Shown: positions 35,881 to 45,645, counted from the stretch's first letter. The stretch is DNA of 64,000 bases from Dyella jiangningensis (GCF_003264855.1 NZ_NFZS01000001.1:1736001-1800000), one strand, 5' to 3'. The notes: generated by a model not told the origin, from the letters alone. A program made the numbers and translations.

Positions 35881-37143
35881 TCAGGCTGGCCGGGGTTGCG
35901 ATTCCTGCAGGCGCTGCGCGAGCGTGTCGATGTCCTTGCGCAGTGGATGGTCCGGCCACGCGGCGGCGAGCTTGCCCAGCAGCACGACCGCTTCCGCGCG
36001 TTGGTCCAGCTCCTCGCCGAGCAGGCGTGCGGCCAGCAGGCCCATGCGCGGCGCGTCCGGCGAGCGTGGCCAATGCGAGAGGTAGCCACGACCAAGCTTG
36101 AGGGCCAGTCGCGTCATGCCCGAGCGCGCGGCGAGTTCGGCGAGCGTGCTCGCGTGCTCGGGCGCATCGGGCATGAAGGCCGGTTCGATCTCCATGCATT
36201 CCTGCACCAGGCCCAGCGTGCGTCGCGATTCGTTGTTCGCCAGCAGCATCGCGATCCAGATCTGCCCGTGCTCGAGCAACCCCTCGCGCAGGCCTTCCTG
36301 CCTCAGCAGATCGCGATAGGCCTGATGCAGCGGCGCGGGCGCGCTGCGACCCTGCATGCGTGTCACCAGCATGCCGATGGCGGCGCGGCGGTCGGTGGTG
36401 GCGACGGCTTTCACCTGTTCCAGCAGATGCGCGTCATCGTCATAGCCGGCTTCGCGCACCAGCTTTTCTGCCTCGGGCTCGATGTCGAAGCTCTCGTGGC
36501 GCTGGTGGATCATCGCGCCCATCAGATGCAGGTTGAGGATGATCAGGTAGGTATAGGCGAAGGCAAACAGCGGCAGGGAGATCAGCCTGGGCAGGAACGC
36601 GGTCGCCACCGAGGCGAGCACGATCAGTACACCGGTGGCGAGATTGAGCCCCACCGGAATCAGGTAGGCCCAGCCGAAACGGCGCATGACCTCCCACCAG
36701 TTCACCGGACTCATGGCCAGCTCCATGCTGCCGTCGAAGGCGAGGGACATGTCGATGGCGGGCAGGGTGAGCGCAAACAGCAGCACGAGCGGCCACATCG
36801 CCGGCGGATAGAACACGCTGCTCACGAAGCAGAGCGCCACGGCGAACAGATGGATGGCGGTCAGGCCATTGCCGGCGGCTGGGTTCTCGTCGATGCCGAT
36901 GTCCGGCGGATCGGCAAATCCGTTGGCGGTGTGCAGCAGGCAGGTGGCTGCGTAGCGCCAGGTGGCGCCCCACAGCGCGAACGCGGCAAAGACGCCGATA
37001 TAGCTCGGGAGGATCGCCAGGTAATGGGCGAAGGCGAGCACGACGCAGGTGGCAAGGCCGCCTCCGCGCAGCGGATAGCTCAAGCCCGTAGTGAAGCGCT
37101 CGCTGAAGGGCGTATCGGCCGAAACGGTGGCGATGCGAGGCAT
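35881..37143 (-). CDS. Membrane protein with C-terminal helical (TPR-like) domain, unknown function
   Basis: 420 residues. The N-terminal ~230 residues contain about six or seven hydrophobic spans (GGLATCVVLAFAHYLAILPS, LFAVALCFVSSVFYPP, WPLVLLFALTLPAIDMSLAF, LNLATGVLIVLASVATAFLP). The rest is soluble and helical (AIGMLVTRMQGR, LALKLGRGYLSHWPRSPDAP, LAAAWPDHPLRKDIDTLAQR), resembling tetratricopeptide-type repeats. The N-terminal half recalls DUF4013-like membrane proteins but I am not sure. It lies 54 bases after the YjgR-type ATPase gene on the same strand and may be cotranscribed. Confidence 0.7.
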   Translation of the reverse strand: MPRIATVSADTPFSERFTTGLSYPLRGGGLATCVVLAFAHYLAILPSYIGVFAAFALWGATWRYAATCLLHTANGFADPPDIGIDENPAAGNGLTAIHLFAVALCFVSSVFYPPAMWPLVLLFALTLPAIDMSLAFDGSMELAMSPVNWWEVMRRFGWAYLIPVGLNLATGVLIVLASVATAFLPRLISLPLFAFAYTYLIILNLHLMGAMIHQRHESFDIEPEAEKLVREAGYDDDAHLLEQVKAVATTDRRAAIGMLVTRMQGRSAPAPLHQAYRDLLRQEGLREGLLEHGQIWIAMLLANNESRRTLGLVQECMEIEPAFMPDAPEHASTLAELAARSGMTRLALKLGRGYLSHWPRSPDAPRMGLLAARLLGEELDQRAEAVVLLGKLAAAWPDHPLRKDIDTLAQRLQESQPRPA

Positions 37144-37197
37144 CGTGGATCCCCAGTGTCCGCGTGTCGTCGAATCAGCGCGAAGCGTTGCGATGCT

Positions 37198-38706
37198 TCA
37201 ACGCTTGCCACCAAAGATGCCACCCAGCACGCCGCGCACGATCTGCTGCCCGAGCTTCGAGCCGACCGCGCGGCTCGCGGATTTCGCCATCGCCTCGATC
37301 ATGCCCTGGCGACGGCTCGTGCCAAGCAGTGCGTCCTTCACGGCGTCGGTCCAGTCCGGACCCTGCTTCGTGGCGGGCGCATCGGTCGCGCCTTGCCTGG
37401 CGGTGACCTGCGGATCGGCGGCCTTGTCGCTGGCTCGCCTGGCGAGCATCTCCGCAGCGGATTCGCGATTGACCGCCGTGTCGTATTTGCCGCCTACGGG
37501 TGAGCGCTGACGCACGGTGCCGCGCTCGGCATCGGTGATCGCGCCGATGCGCGCGGTGGGTGAAGTCACCAGTACGCGTTCGACAGGGGAAGGCACGCCC
37601 CCGTCGCGCAACGTGGATGCCAGCGCTTCGCCGACCGCCAGCTGCGTGATCGCCTCCGCGACATCGATCTTTGGATTGGCCACGAAGGTTTCGGCGGCGG
37701 CCTTCACGGCCTTCTGGTCGCGCGGCGTGAACGCACGCAGTGCATGCTGCACGCGATTGCCGAGCTGGCCGAGGATGTTGCCCGGCACGTCGTCGGGATT
37801 CTGCGAGCAGAAATACACGCCGACGCCCTTGGAGCGGATCAGGCGCACCACCTGTTCCACGCGCTGCAGCAGCGCAGGCGGCGCGTCGTCGAACAACAGG
37901 TGCGCTTCGTCAAAGAAGAACACGAGTTTCGGCTGGTCGAGATCGCCCACCTCGGGCAACTGTTCGAACAATTCCGACAACAGCCACAGCAGGAAGGTGG
38001 AGTACAGCCGCGGCTTGAGGATCAGCTGGTCGGCCGCGAGGATGTTGATCACGCCGCGCCCGCTCATGTCCTGGCGCATCAGGTCGGCAAGCTCCAGCGC
38101 CGGCTCGCCGAAAAACTGGTCGGCGCCGTCCTGCTCCAGCTTGAGCACGGCGCGCTGGATCGCCGCGATGCTCTGCGTGCTGATCAGGCCGTAATGGCTG
38201 GAGATGTCCTTCGCGTTCTCACTGGCGAAGCCGAGCAGGGCGCGCAGGTCGGCCAGATCCAGCAACAGCCAGCCCTGGTCGTCGGCCACCTTGAAGATCA
38301 CTTCGAGCACGCCTTCCTGCGTGTCGTTGAGTTCGAGCACGCGACCCAGCAGCGTGGGACCCATCTCGCTGATGGTGGCGCGCACGGGATGACCGAGCTT
38401 GCCGTAGATGTCCCAGAAGATCACCGGATTGGCCTGTGGCTTCCAGTCGGTGAGCTGCAGCTGGGCCAGTCGCGTCTTCAGCTTGTCGCCCGGTTCGCCC
38501 GCAGGCATCGACAGGCCGGCGAGGTCGCCCTTGGCATCGGCCAGGAAGCAGGGCACGCCGAGCCTGGAAAAGCCTTCGGCCAGCACCATCAGCGACACCG
38601 ATTTGCCGGTGCCGGTGGCGCCCGCGATCATGCCGTGACGATTGCCGTAGTGCGGATCCAGGCACACGCTGGTGCTGTCGTTGCGGCCGATCAGGATGTC
38701 AGTCAT
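37198..38706 (-). CDS. YjgR/DUF853-family HerA-like ATPase
   Basis: 502 residues from ATG 38706 (MTDILIGRND). Walker A is GATGTGKS (residues 29-36). Walker B is KLVFFFDEAHLLFDD, followed by SKGVGVYFCSQNPDDVPGNI and the arginine-finger-like NRVQHALRAFTPRD. The family resembles the HerA-FtsK translocases but is usually solitary. The C-terminal ~100 residues are a low-complexity linker ending in a Gly-rich GQQIVRGVLGGIFGG tail. Function is unknown; a DNA or protein translocating role is possible. Confidence 0.9.
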   Translation of the reverse strand: MTDILIGRNDSTSVCLDPHYGNRHGMIAGATGTGKSVSLMVLAEGFSRLGVPCFLADAKGDLAGLSMPAGEPGDKLKTRLAQLQLTDWKPQANPVIFWDIYGKLGHPVRATISEMGPTLLGRVLELNDTQEGVLEVIFKVADDQGWLLLDLADLRALLGFASENAKDISSHYGLISTQSIAAIQRAVLKLEQDGADQFFGEPALELADLMRQDMSGRGVINILAADQLILKPRLYSTFLLWLLSELFEQLPEVGDLDQPKLVFFFDEAHLLFDDAPPALLQRVEQVVRLIRSKGVGVYFCSQNPDDVPGNILGQLGNRVQHALRAFTPRDQKAVKAAAETFVANPKIDVAEAITQLAVGEALASTLRDGGVPSPVERVLVTSPTARIGAITDAERGTVRQRSPVGGKYDTAVNRESAAEMLARRASDKAADPQVTARQGATDAPATKQGPDWTDAVKDALLGTSRRQGMIEAMAKSASRAVGSKLGQQIVRGVLGGIFGGKR

Positions 38707-38868
38707 GGGTTCCGTCCTCAGGTGTCTGCTCGATTGTATCCATGCGAACAACACCTGGACACGCGCGCGCCGAGGCATGCGCCTTCATGGTGAAGTGGGT
38801 CGGATCGGTTGAGTCGCCGGGGTGATGCGCAGTAAGGTCCGTCCATCGATCCGACAGCGAAGTCGTCC

Positions 38869-40371
38869 ATGGTTTTCCCCGCATTTCGTCGCTCCCTGCG
38901 CCTGGCTCCCCTCGCCGGCGCAACCTTGCTGCTTGCCGCATGTGCGAGCAGTGGCGGCGGCACCAAGCCGTCGGCCGAGGCCAACCAGCTCTATGCGCAA
39001 CTCGACCAGGCCAGTCGCGGCTACGAGAATGCCGTGAGCCAGGCGCGCGCCGGCAACACGCAGGCCGCGCAACAGACACTCAATGCATCGCTGGACCAGT
39101 TGAAGAGCGCTGCCGCGCATTGCCCGAGCACGCCGGGCTGCGATTCGCAGCGCTTCTTCTCCGCGTTCGATCGCCTGCTGCGGCTGAAGGATGGCAATTT
39201 CTCGCTGGGCGATGACCTGGGCGCGATGGGCGATGAGGTGCCGGAAGGCAGCGAGAGCGGCAAGACCGGCGCAGCCAGCCTGCCCGAAGCGCAGCGCAGC
39301 GTGACCCTGCTGCGCGGCCAGCAGCTCTCGCAGCTGATCGCGATGAATGGCCCGGTGAAGGCGGCGCTGGAGATGTGGCTGACGCAATGGCGCGGCAACC
39401 TCATGGATGCCTACATCAACTACCAGTTCCTGCGTTACCAGATGTGGCCCGAATACCAGAAGGCCGATCTGCCGGAGGCGCTGCTGTTCGGCATCCTGGC
39501 CAAGGAGTCGGGCGGCAAGGTGCATGCCGTGTCGCGCTCGGGCGCGGCGGGCCCGCTGCAGTTCATGTACGCCACCGGCCTGCGCTTCGGCCTCACCACC
39601 GAAGACGGCTTCGATTCGCGCTTCGATCCCGCGGCATCCGCGCGCGCGAATGCGGAGTACATGGACGAACAGCTGCGCGCCTTCAACAACAACCTCGAGC
39701 TGACCCTGGCGGCCTACAACGGCGGTGAAGGGCGCATGCGCCGCATGGTGGGCGACAACACCTCGGTGAGCCTGTACGACCCGACCATCTACAACCAGCT
39801 CTCGCAGGAAACCCGCGACTACGTACCCTCCGTGCTGGCGGCGGCATGGTTGTTCCTGCACCCGGAGAGTTACAACCTGCGCTTCCCGCGGGTGGATGGC
39901 GCGCCGGGCAGCATCGCGCTCAAGCGTCCCGCATCGCTGACCGAGCTGACCGTGTGCCTGGGCTCGGCCGCCGGCATGAGCGACGGCTGGTTCCGTACCT
40001 TGCGCAATCTCAACCCGCGACTCGATCCCCAGGTCAGCCAGCCCGCCGGCGTGCGCGTGATGGTGCCGAAGGTGCTGGAGAAGCCCTACGAGGCACGCTG
40101 CACCGACGGGCCGTGGCCGATCCTCGCCAACGACCTGCATACCGCGGTGCTGCCGGTCGTTCCCCCTTCGCCCCCGCCGCCGGCATCCTCGCCGTCGCGC
40201 TCGTCCAACAGCGGCAAGACCCGCAGCTACGTGGTGCGCCGCGGCGATACCCTCACCAGCATCGTCAACAAGTTGGGCTGCACTTCGGTGCAGGAAGTGG
40301 CCGAGATGAATGGCCTCAACCACCAGCACATCAAGCCGGGGCAGTCGTTGAAAGTACCGGCCTGCCGCTGA
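38869..40371 (+). CDS. mltD: MltD-like membrane-bound lytic transglycosylase with LysM domain
   Basis: A lipoprotein-type enzyme that cleaves peptidoglycan in the periplasm. It has 500 residues with a signal and lipobox LLAAC (LAPLAGATLLLAACASSGGG). After a ~170-residue N-terminal region comes the SLT catalytic domain, with Glu213 in ILAKESGGKVHAVSRSG and GPLQFMYATG, then AAYNGGEGRM. A Pro/Ser linker leads to a single C-terminal LysM (YVVRRGDTLTSIVNKLGCTS, about residues 453-499). E. coli MltD has two LysM repeats, so this version is shorter at the end. Confidence 0.9.
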   Translation: MVFPAFRRSLRLAPLAGATLLLAACASSGGGTKPSAEANQLYAQLDQASRGYENAVSQARAGNTQAAQQTLNASLDQLKSAAAHCPSTPGCDSQRFFSAFDRLLRLKDGNFSLGDDLGAMGDEVPEGSESGKTGAASLPEAQRSVTLLRGQQLSQLIAMNGPVKAALEMWLTQWRGNLMDAYINYQFLRYQMWPEYQKADLPEALLFGILAKESGGKVHAVSRSGAAGPLQFMYATGLRFGLTTEDGFDSRFDPAASARANAEYMDEQLRAFNNNLELTLAAYNGGEGRMRRMVGDNTSVSLYDPTIYNQLSQETRDYVPSVLAAAWLFLHPESYNLRFPRVDGAPGSIALKRPASLTELTVCLGSAAGMSDGWFRTLRNLNPRLDPQVSQPAGVRVMVPKVLEKPYEARCTDGPWPILANDLHTAVLPVVPPSPPPPASSPSRSSNSGKTRSYVVRRGDTLTSIVNKLGCTSVQEVAEMNGLNHQHIKPGQSLKVPACR

Positions 40372-40393
40372 GGGTAGCCCGGCCGGTTCCGGA

Positions 40394-40427
40394 AAAAGAA
40401 ACGCCACCCCGAAGGGTGGCGTTCCTC
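40394..40427. terminator. Bidirectional terminator between mltD and the convergent small gene
   Basis: Stem AACGCCACCC / GGGTGGCGTT with a CGAA loop. On the minus strand it is followed by TCTTTTTCC, a good U-tract for the 40446 gene; on the plus strand only CCTCCTT follows. Confidence 0.85.
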
Positions 40428-40445
40428 CTTCCACGGGCGGTTTGA

Positions 40446-40880
40446 TCAGGCGGCAGCGGTGGCCTGCATCCAGCTTTGCGGCGAATCGGTACGGTGCGCT
40501 TCCTTCAGCTCGCGCAGCAGGCGCATCAGGTCGCGATGCTGCGGGCGCAGGTTGGCGTGCGGGGTGTCCTTGGTTTCGTGGTAGGCCACGGCCAGCCACA
40601 AGGCGATGCCGCGCATGGCGATTTCGGGGTTGTCCGAGCGCGCGCGGGCAAAGCCGATGTCGGTGCCCTGACCCCAGGGCAGGTAACGCTCTTCCGGGGC
40701 GGTGCCATAAAGGTGGGGAAATTCCGAGCGCGAGGCCTGCCCGATTTCACGCAGGGCCATGGTGCCGAGCCGGGCGCGGGTGCGCTTGGGCAGGGCATGG
40801 ACGCTGCGATCGATCTCGCGGAACTGGCGCGCCAGCTGGCGAGCGCGGTTCATGGCGATGAGGCGGGTGACGATGCGCAT
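40446..40880 (-). CDS. Conserved-looking hypothetical cytoplasmic protein
   Basis: 144 residues from ATG 40880 (GGAG five bases upstream). No signal peptide or membrane segment is seen. The text MRIVTRLIAMNRARQLARQF is Arg-rich, followed by YGTAPEERYLPWGQGTDIGF, then MRGIALWLAVAYHETKDTPH with a His/Glu pattern, and PQHRDLMRLLRELKEAHR. I do not recognise a family. It is convergent with mltD and shares its terminator. A 16-bp palindrome (40999-41014) lies upstream. Confidence 0.68.
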   Translation of the reverse strand: MRIVTRLIAMNRARQLARQFREIDRSVHALPKRTRARLGTMALREIGQASRSEFPHLYGTAPEERYLPWGQGTDIGFARARSDNPEIAMRGIALWLAVAYHETKDTPHANLRPQHRDLMRLLRELKEAHRTDSPQSWMQATAAA

Positions 40881-40998
40881 GGAGGCTCCTCGGGCTGGCC
40901 GGACATCCGCTCGCTGCGGTGCCGGCAGCGAGCTTAGCCGTCCCTCAGGAGGCGTTGCGCCAAAATCGTCACAAAACGACAAAACGCGTCACTCGTGT

Positions 40999-41014
40999 CG
41001 TCAATAATTTGACG
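40999..41014. promoter_or_regulatory. 16-bp palindrome upstream of the 40446-40880 gene
   Basis: CGTCAA-TAAT-TTGACG, perfectly symmetric arms. Three further CGTCA/TGACG-like pieces lie within 40 bp. It is located 119 bases upstream of that gene's start and 10 bases beyond the psd stop, so it is a possible operator. Confidence 0.4.
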
Positions 41015-41023
41015 CTGCGTGCT

Positions 41024-41869
41024 TCAGCTCCTGGGTTGCATGCCCATGCGCTGCCCCACCTTCACTGCCTGCTGGGAAGGCAGCGCATCGAGTTCGGCCG
41101 CCCCTTCGGGGAACAGCAGGATCACCGTGGAGCCCATATTGAAGCGGGCCATCTCGGCGAAGCGCTCCAGCGTGATGTTCTGTCCCGAGAACGACTTGCG
41201 ACGGATCGAGGAGGCATAGGGCGGAATCACCAGGCCGTCCCACACGGTGGCCACGCTGGACACCAGGATGGCACCGACCATCACCACCACGAACGGGCCG
41301 TGCTCGCCTTCGAAATGGCAGACCAAACGCTCGTTGCGTGCGAACAGCCGCGGGATGGCTTCGACCGCGAACGGCGCCACGCTGAAGATGCGGCCGGGCA
41401 CGTGCACGGTTTCCTTGAGCGTGCCCTTCAGGGGCATGTGCACGCGGTGATAGTCGCGCGGCGACAGGTAGATGGTGGCGAAGCTGCCGTTGCGATACGG
41501 CGCCGCGCTGGCCTCGTCGCCGAGCAGTTCGGCGGCAGTGTACTCCTGGCCCTTGGCCTGGAAGATGCGTCCGTCGACGATGCGGCCCATCTGGCTGATC
41601 TTGCCGTCGGCCGGCGAGAGCAGGGCCGCGGGATCGGCATCGGCCTGCCGCGCGTCCGGCCGCAGCTTGCGCGTGAAGAACGCATTGAAGTGCTGGTAGG
41701 CCAGCGGATCAGGCTGCGCCGCCTCGGCCATGTTGACCTGGTAGTTGCGCACGATGGTGCCGATCAGGAAATCCTTCCACGGCTTGAAGGTCCAGCGCGT
41801 GGCCCAGTAGACCACCCGCGACAGGGCGCGGTGGGGAAGGATGTATTGGAGGAGTACGTTGAAGGTCAT
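41024..41869 (-). CDS. psd: Phosphatidylserine decarboxylase (proenzyme)
   Basis: It makes phosphatidylethanolamine and self-cleaves to form a pyruvoyl group. It has 281 residues. His141 and His144 in SPRDYHRVHMP and Asp88 in LLSPADGKIS fit the self-cleavage machinery. The cleavage motif reads FNMGSTVI with Gly246-Ser247, that is M-G-S-T where the usual text is L-G-S-T. The Gly-Ser pair is intact, so activity is expected. The start MTFNVLLQYILPHRALSR is typical. Monocistronic, divergent from prmB. Confidence 0.95.
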   Translation of the reverse strand: MTFNVLLQYILPHRALSRVVYWATRWTFKPWKDFLIGTIVRNYQVNMAEAAQPDPLAYQHFNAFFTRKLRPDARQADADPAALLSPADGKISQMGRIVDGRIFQAKGQEYTAAELLGDEASAAPYRNGSFATIYLSPRDYHRVHMPLKGTLKETVHVPGRIFSVAPFAVEAIPRLFARNERLVCHFEGEHGPFVVVMVGAILVSSVATVWDGLVIPPYASSIRRKSFSGQNITLERFAEMARFNMGSTVILLFPEGAAELDALPSQQAVKVGQRMGMQPRS

Positions 41870-41963
41870 CCGGCAAGTATGAACGATGCGCGCGCTGATT
41901 ACGCCTGGGTGACAGCCCGGCTCCGGCTATACTTTGCGGCCCCCTGACGCCTGACAAGCCGCC

Positions 41964-42890
41964 GTGACCCACGAACTCGCCTCCATCATCGACTTCATCC
42001 GTTACGGCGCGAGCCGCTTTTCCGCGGCGGGGCTCACCTTCGGGCACAGCCACGACAATCCGATCGACGAGGCCACCCACCTGGTGCTGGCCAGCCTGCA
42101 CCTGCCGCCGGACATTCCGCCGGCTTACGGTGCCGGTCGCCTGACCAGCGAGGAGCGCGAGCGCGTGCTGGCGCTGATCGAGCGCCGCGTCAACGAGCGC
42201 CTGCCGGTGGCCTACCTGGTGGGCGAAACCTGGTTTGCCGGGCTGAAGTTCAAGAGCGACCGCCGCGCCCTGGTGCCGCGGTCGCCGATCGCCGAGCTGA
42301 TCGAGTCGGGCTTCACGCCGTGGCTCGACCATCGCCACGTGGAACGCGCGCTGGACCTGTGCACGGGGTCGGGCTGCATCGGCATCGCCATGGCCGAGTA
42401 CAACCCCCACTGGCAGGTCGACATCGTCGACATCAGCGACGAAGCGCTGTCGCTGGCGCGCGAGAACATCGTGTTCCAGCACGTCGAGGGTCGTGTCGAG
42501 GCGGTCAAGTCCGATCTGTTCAGCGGCCTCAAGGGCCGTCGTTACGACCTGATCGTGTCGAACCCGCCTTATGTCACCGAGGACGAATACGCCGCGCTGC
42601 CGGGCGAGTACAGCCATGAGCCGAAGCTCGGCCTGACCTCGGGCGAGGACGGCCTGGACATCTGCATCCGCATGCTCGACGAAGCGGCGGATTACCTCAC
42701 CGAAGACGGCCTGCTGATCGTCGAAGTGGGCGAGAGCGAGCGTGCGCTGGTCGAAGTGCTGCCCGGGGTGCCCTTCGTATGGATCGAGTTCAAGGTCGGT
42801 GCGATGGGCGTGTTTGCGCTGGAGCGTCGCGATCTCATCGAGCACGCCGAGGCCATCCGCGCCGAAGCGCAGGCGCGCCAGGGGCGTTGA
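41964..42890 (+). CDS. prmB: Ribosomal protein L3 (uL3) N5-glutamine methyltransferase PrmB
   Basis: It methylates a glutamine of uL3. It has 308 residues from GTG 41964. The SAM-binding motif is ALDLCTGSGCIGIAMA (residues 129-144) and the substrate motif is NPPY at 200-203, as in all HemK/PrmB enzymes. PrmB-type rather than PrmC-type features include RSPIAELIESGFTPWL. A TATACT at 41928-41933 may be its -10. It precedes aroC with one gene between, echoing the prmB-aroC pair of other gammaproteobacteria. Confidence 0.95.
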   Translation: MTHELASIIDFIRYGASRFSAAGLTFGHSHDNPIDEATHLVLASLHLPPDIPPAYGAGRLTSEERERVLALIERRVNERLPVAYLVGETWFAGLKFKSDRRALVPRSPIAELIESGFTPWLDHRHVERALDLCTGSGCIGIAMAEYNPHWQVDIVDISDEALSLARENIVFQHVEGRVEAVKSDLFSGLKGRRYDLIVSNPPYVTEDEYAALPGEYSHEPKLGLTSGEDGLDICIRMLDEAADYLTEDGLLIVEVGESERALVEVLPGVPFVWIEFKVGAMGVFALERRDLIEHAEAIRAEAQARQGR

Positions 42891-42896
42891 TCGACC

Positions 42897-43436
42897 GTGG
42901 AGCTGGAGACCGCACGACTCCGGCTCGACGCTTTGCAACCGGCGGATGCGGAGGCGCTGTTTCGCTACCGATCCGACCCGGACGTGGCGCGATACCAGGG
43001 CTGGCAGCCCGAAACGCTGGTGGATGCGGGTCGTTTCATCGGTAAGCAATCGGCAACGCCAGCGCCTGGAGCCTGGTTCCAGCGCGCGATCCGGCTGCAC
43101 CGTGGCGAGCTGATCGGTGACCTGGGTTTTTGCCTGTCGGACGATGGGCAGGCCGAATTCGGCATCACCATGGCGCCGGCGCACCAGGGCAACGGCTTTG
43201 CGCGCGAGGCGGTGCAGGCGTTGCTTGACGAACTGTTCGGCCGGCTGGACGTCCGTCGCGTGCACGCCTCGGTCGATCCGCGCAACACACCCAGCATGGC
43301 GCTGATGCGCTCCCTGGGCCTGCGCCAGGAAGCTCATTTCCGCGAGAGCCTGCGCTTTCGCGGCGATTGGGTGGACGACGTGGTTTTCGCGATGCTTGCG
43401 CGCGAGTGGCCGGGATCGGCGCAAAGAACGCAGTGA
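42897..43436 (+). CDS. GNAT-family N-acetyltransferase
   Basis: 179 residues from GTG 42897, starting MELETARLRLDALQPADAEA as RimJ/RimL-type acetyltransferases do. The acetyl-CoA loop appears as QGNGFAREAVQALLDELF near residue 98, then NTPSMALMRSLGLRQEAHFR. The acceptor (a protein N-terminus or a small molecule such as an antibiotic) is not evident. It lies six bases after prmB and 51 before aroC, so an operon is likely. Confidence 0.88.
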   Translation: MELETARLRLDALQPADAEALFRYRSDPDVARYQGWQPETLVDAGRFIGKQSATPAPGAWFQRAIRLHRGELIGDLGFCLSDDGQAEFGITMAPAHQGNGFAREAVQALLDELFGRLDVRRVHASVDPRNTPSMALMRSLGLRQEAHFRESLRFRGDWVDDVVFAMLAREWPGSAQRTQ

Positions 43437-43487
43437 TGCCCGCATCGCGCTAAGCTGTGCGGGTTTCCCCGCAGACGACCGAGCCTC

Positions 43488-44576
43488 GTGTCCAGCAATT
43501 CCTTCGGCAAACTCTTCACCGTCACCACCTTCGGCGAAAGCCACGGCCCGGCCATCGGCTGCGTGATCGACGGTTGTCCGCCGGGCCTGCCGCTGGCGGT
43601 GGAAGAGTTCCGGGCCGACCTGGACCGCCGTGCCACCGGCAAGACCCGTCACACGTCGCAGCGGCGTGAGGCCGACGAGGTGGAAATCCTCTCCGGCGTA
43701 TACGAAGGCAAAACCACCGGTACCCCGATCGCGCTGCTGATCCGCAATACCGACCAGCGCAGCAAGGATTACGGCGACATCGCGCAGACGTTCCGCCCGG
43801 GGCATGCCGACTACACGTATTGGCAGAAGTACGGCATCCGCGATCCGCGCGGCGGCGGTCGCTCCTCCGCTCGCGAAACGACCATGCGCGTGGCGGCTGG
43901 CGTCGTCGCCAAGAAATGGCTGGCCGAGCGCCATGGCGTGCGCGTGCGTGGCCACATGGCGCAGATCGGCGAGATCACGCCCGGCTCGTTTGACTGGAGC
44001 GTGGTGGAGCAGAACCCTTTCTTCTGGCCCGATGCGCATGAGGTGTCGGTGCTGGAGTCGTACATGGATGCGCTGCGCAAGTCCGGCGATTCCGTCGGTG
44101 CGCGCGTCAACGTGGTGGCCGACGGCGTACCGCCGGGTTGGGGCGAGCCGATCTACGGCAAGCTCGATGCCGATATCGCCGCGGCGCTCATGTCGATCAA
44201 TGCGGTGAAGGGCGTGGAGATTGGCGACGGTTTCGACGCCGTCACGCAGCATGGCAGCCAGCACCGCGACGAGATGACGATGGACGGCTTTACGTCCAAT
44301 CACGCCGGCGGCATCCTCGGCGGCATCAGCACGGGGCAGGCCATCGTGGCGTCGATGGTGCTCAAGCCCACATCGAGCATCCTGATTCCCGGTCGAAGTG
44401 TGAACCTTGCCGGCGAGGCGACCGACGTGGTCACCAAAGGACGTCATGATCCCTGCGTAGGCATCCGCGCGACGCCGATTGCCGAGGCCATGGTCGCGCT
44501 GGTGCTGATGGATCACGCCTTGCGCCATCGTGCCCAGTGCGGCGATGTCGGTGACATCAGCCCCCGCATTCCCTAG
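43488..44576 (+). CDS. aroC: Chorismate synthase
   Basis: Last step of the shikimate pathway, FMN-dependent. It has 362 residues from GTG 43488 ([20 protein letters not shown]). Family signatures are present: [18 protein letters not shown], the [18 protein letters not shown] region near residue 125, and [15 protein letters not shown] near residue 265. It supplies chorismate for the trp genes further along. Confidence 0.98.
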   Translation: MSSNSFGKLFTVTTFGESHGPAIGCVIDGCPPGLPLAVEEFRADLDRRATGKTRHTSQRREADEVEILSGVYEGKTTGTPIALLIRNTDQRSKDYGDIAQTFRPGHADYTYWQKYGIRDPRGGGRSSARETTMRVAAGVVAKKWLAERHGVRVRGHMAQIGEITPGSFDWSVVEQNPFFWPDAHEVSVLESYMDALRKSGDSVGARVNVVADGVPPGWGEPIYGKLDADIAAALMSINAVKGVEIGDGFDAVTQHGSQHRDEMTMDGFTSNHAGGILGGISTGQAIVASMVLKPTSSILIPGRSVNLAGEATDVVTKGRHDPCVGIRATPIAEAMVALVLMDHALRHRAQCGDVGDISPRIP

Positions 44577-44625
44577 TTCCGGCGCGACGCTTGCGCCAAC
44601 CGGTGTTGAACAGACCTATAAGCCG

Positions 44626-45645
44626 ATGACTGCCAAACCGAAAGTCTGGGTGTCGCGCCCGCTGTTCCCCGATGTGCTTGCGCGCCTGTCCGAACACTTC
44701 GACGTCGAGGCCGAGGCCGTCGAGCATCGCCATACCCCTGATGAGCTGAAGCGGAAGCTGGCGGGCGTGGATGCGGCCGTGGTCGGCCTGGCTGATCGCG
44801 TGGACGCAGCCGTGCTGGAAGGCAATCACCGTCTCAAGGTGGTCGCCAACCTCGGCGTCGGTTTCAACAACCTGGATGTGGACGCGCTGACGCGTGCCGG
44901 CATCCTGGCCAGCAATACCCCCGAGGTGCTCACCGAAAGCGTCGCCGACTTCGCCTGGGCCCTGATGCTGGCCGCCGGTCGCCGCGTGAACGCGGCAGAG
45001 CGCTGGTTGCGGGCGGGGCATTGGCCGGGCAGCCATATGCGCTTCGATGATTGGCTGGGTGGGGACATCCACGGCCGCACCCTGGGCATCCTCGGCATGG
45101 GCCGCATCGGGCAGGGCATCGCCCGGCGTGCGTTCGGTTTCGACATGCGCGTGCTGTATCACAACCGGTCGCGACTGCCGGAGACGGTGGAACGCGAGTG
45201 CCACGCCACCCTGGTCAGCAAGGACGAACTGCTGCGCCAGGCCGATTTCCTGGTGCTGGTGCTGCCGTTCACGCCCGAGAACCGGCACGTCATCGGCGCG
45301 CCGGAACTGGCGCGGATGAAGCGTTCGGCCGTGCTGGTGAATGTTGCACGAGGCGGCATCGTCGACGATGCTGCCTTGGCGGTCGCCCTTCGCGAAGGTC
45401 ATCTGGCCGCCGCGGGCCTGGATGTCTTCGAAGGCGAACCTTCCGTGCATCCGGACCTGATGTCGTTGGAGAATGTGGTGCTGAGCCCGCATATCGCCAG
45501 CGCCAGCGAAGAAACGCGTCGCGCCATGGCCGATCTGGCCATCGACAATGTGATCGCGGCGATGGGTTTTGGCGAGTCGGCCGGAAAACCGCCGACGCCG
45601 CTGAATCCGGCGGTGATGAACCGCTGGGCGGCATCCAAAGCGTGA
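44626..45645 (+). CDS. D-2-hydroxyacid dehydrogenase (glyoxylate/hydroxypyruvate reductase-like)
   Basis: An NAD(P)-dependent oxidoreductase of 339 residues from ATG 44626. The longer frame back to 44530 overlaps aroC and is rejected. The nucleotide-binding loop is LGILGMGRIGQGIARR. The catalytic Arg lies in VNVARGGIVDD, the Glu in DVFEGEPSVHP and the His in SPHIASASEETR. It resembles glyoxylate or hydroxypyruvate reductases, but 4-phosphoerythronate, phosphoglycerate or other substrates cannot be excluded. It lies 49 bases after aroC. Confidence 0.9.
   Translation: MTAKPKVWVSRPLFPDVLARLSEHFDVEAEAVEHRHTPDELKRKLAGVDAAVVGLADRVDAAVLEGNHRLKVVANLGVGFNNLDVDALTRAGILASNTPEVLTESVADFAWALMLAAGRRVNAAERWLRAGHWPGSHMRFDDWLGGDIHGRTLGILGMGRIGQGIARRAFGFDMRVLYHNRSRLPETVERECHATLVSKDELLRQADFLVLVLPFTPENRHVIGAPELARMKRSAVLVNVARGGIVDDAALAVALREGHLAAAGLDVFEGEPSVHPDLMSLENVVLSPHIASASEETRRAMADLAIDNVIAAMGFGESAGKPPTPLNPAVMNRWAASKA

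Noticed and set aside
41709-44528. 939-residue open frame on the minus strand
   Set aside because: Shadow of prmB, the acetyltransferase and aroC, all of which show catalytic motifs in the other strand.
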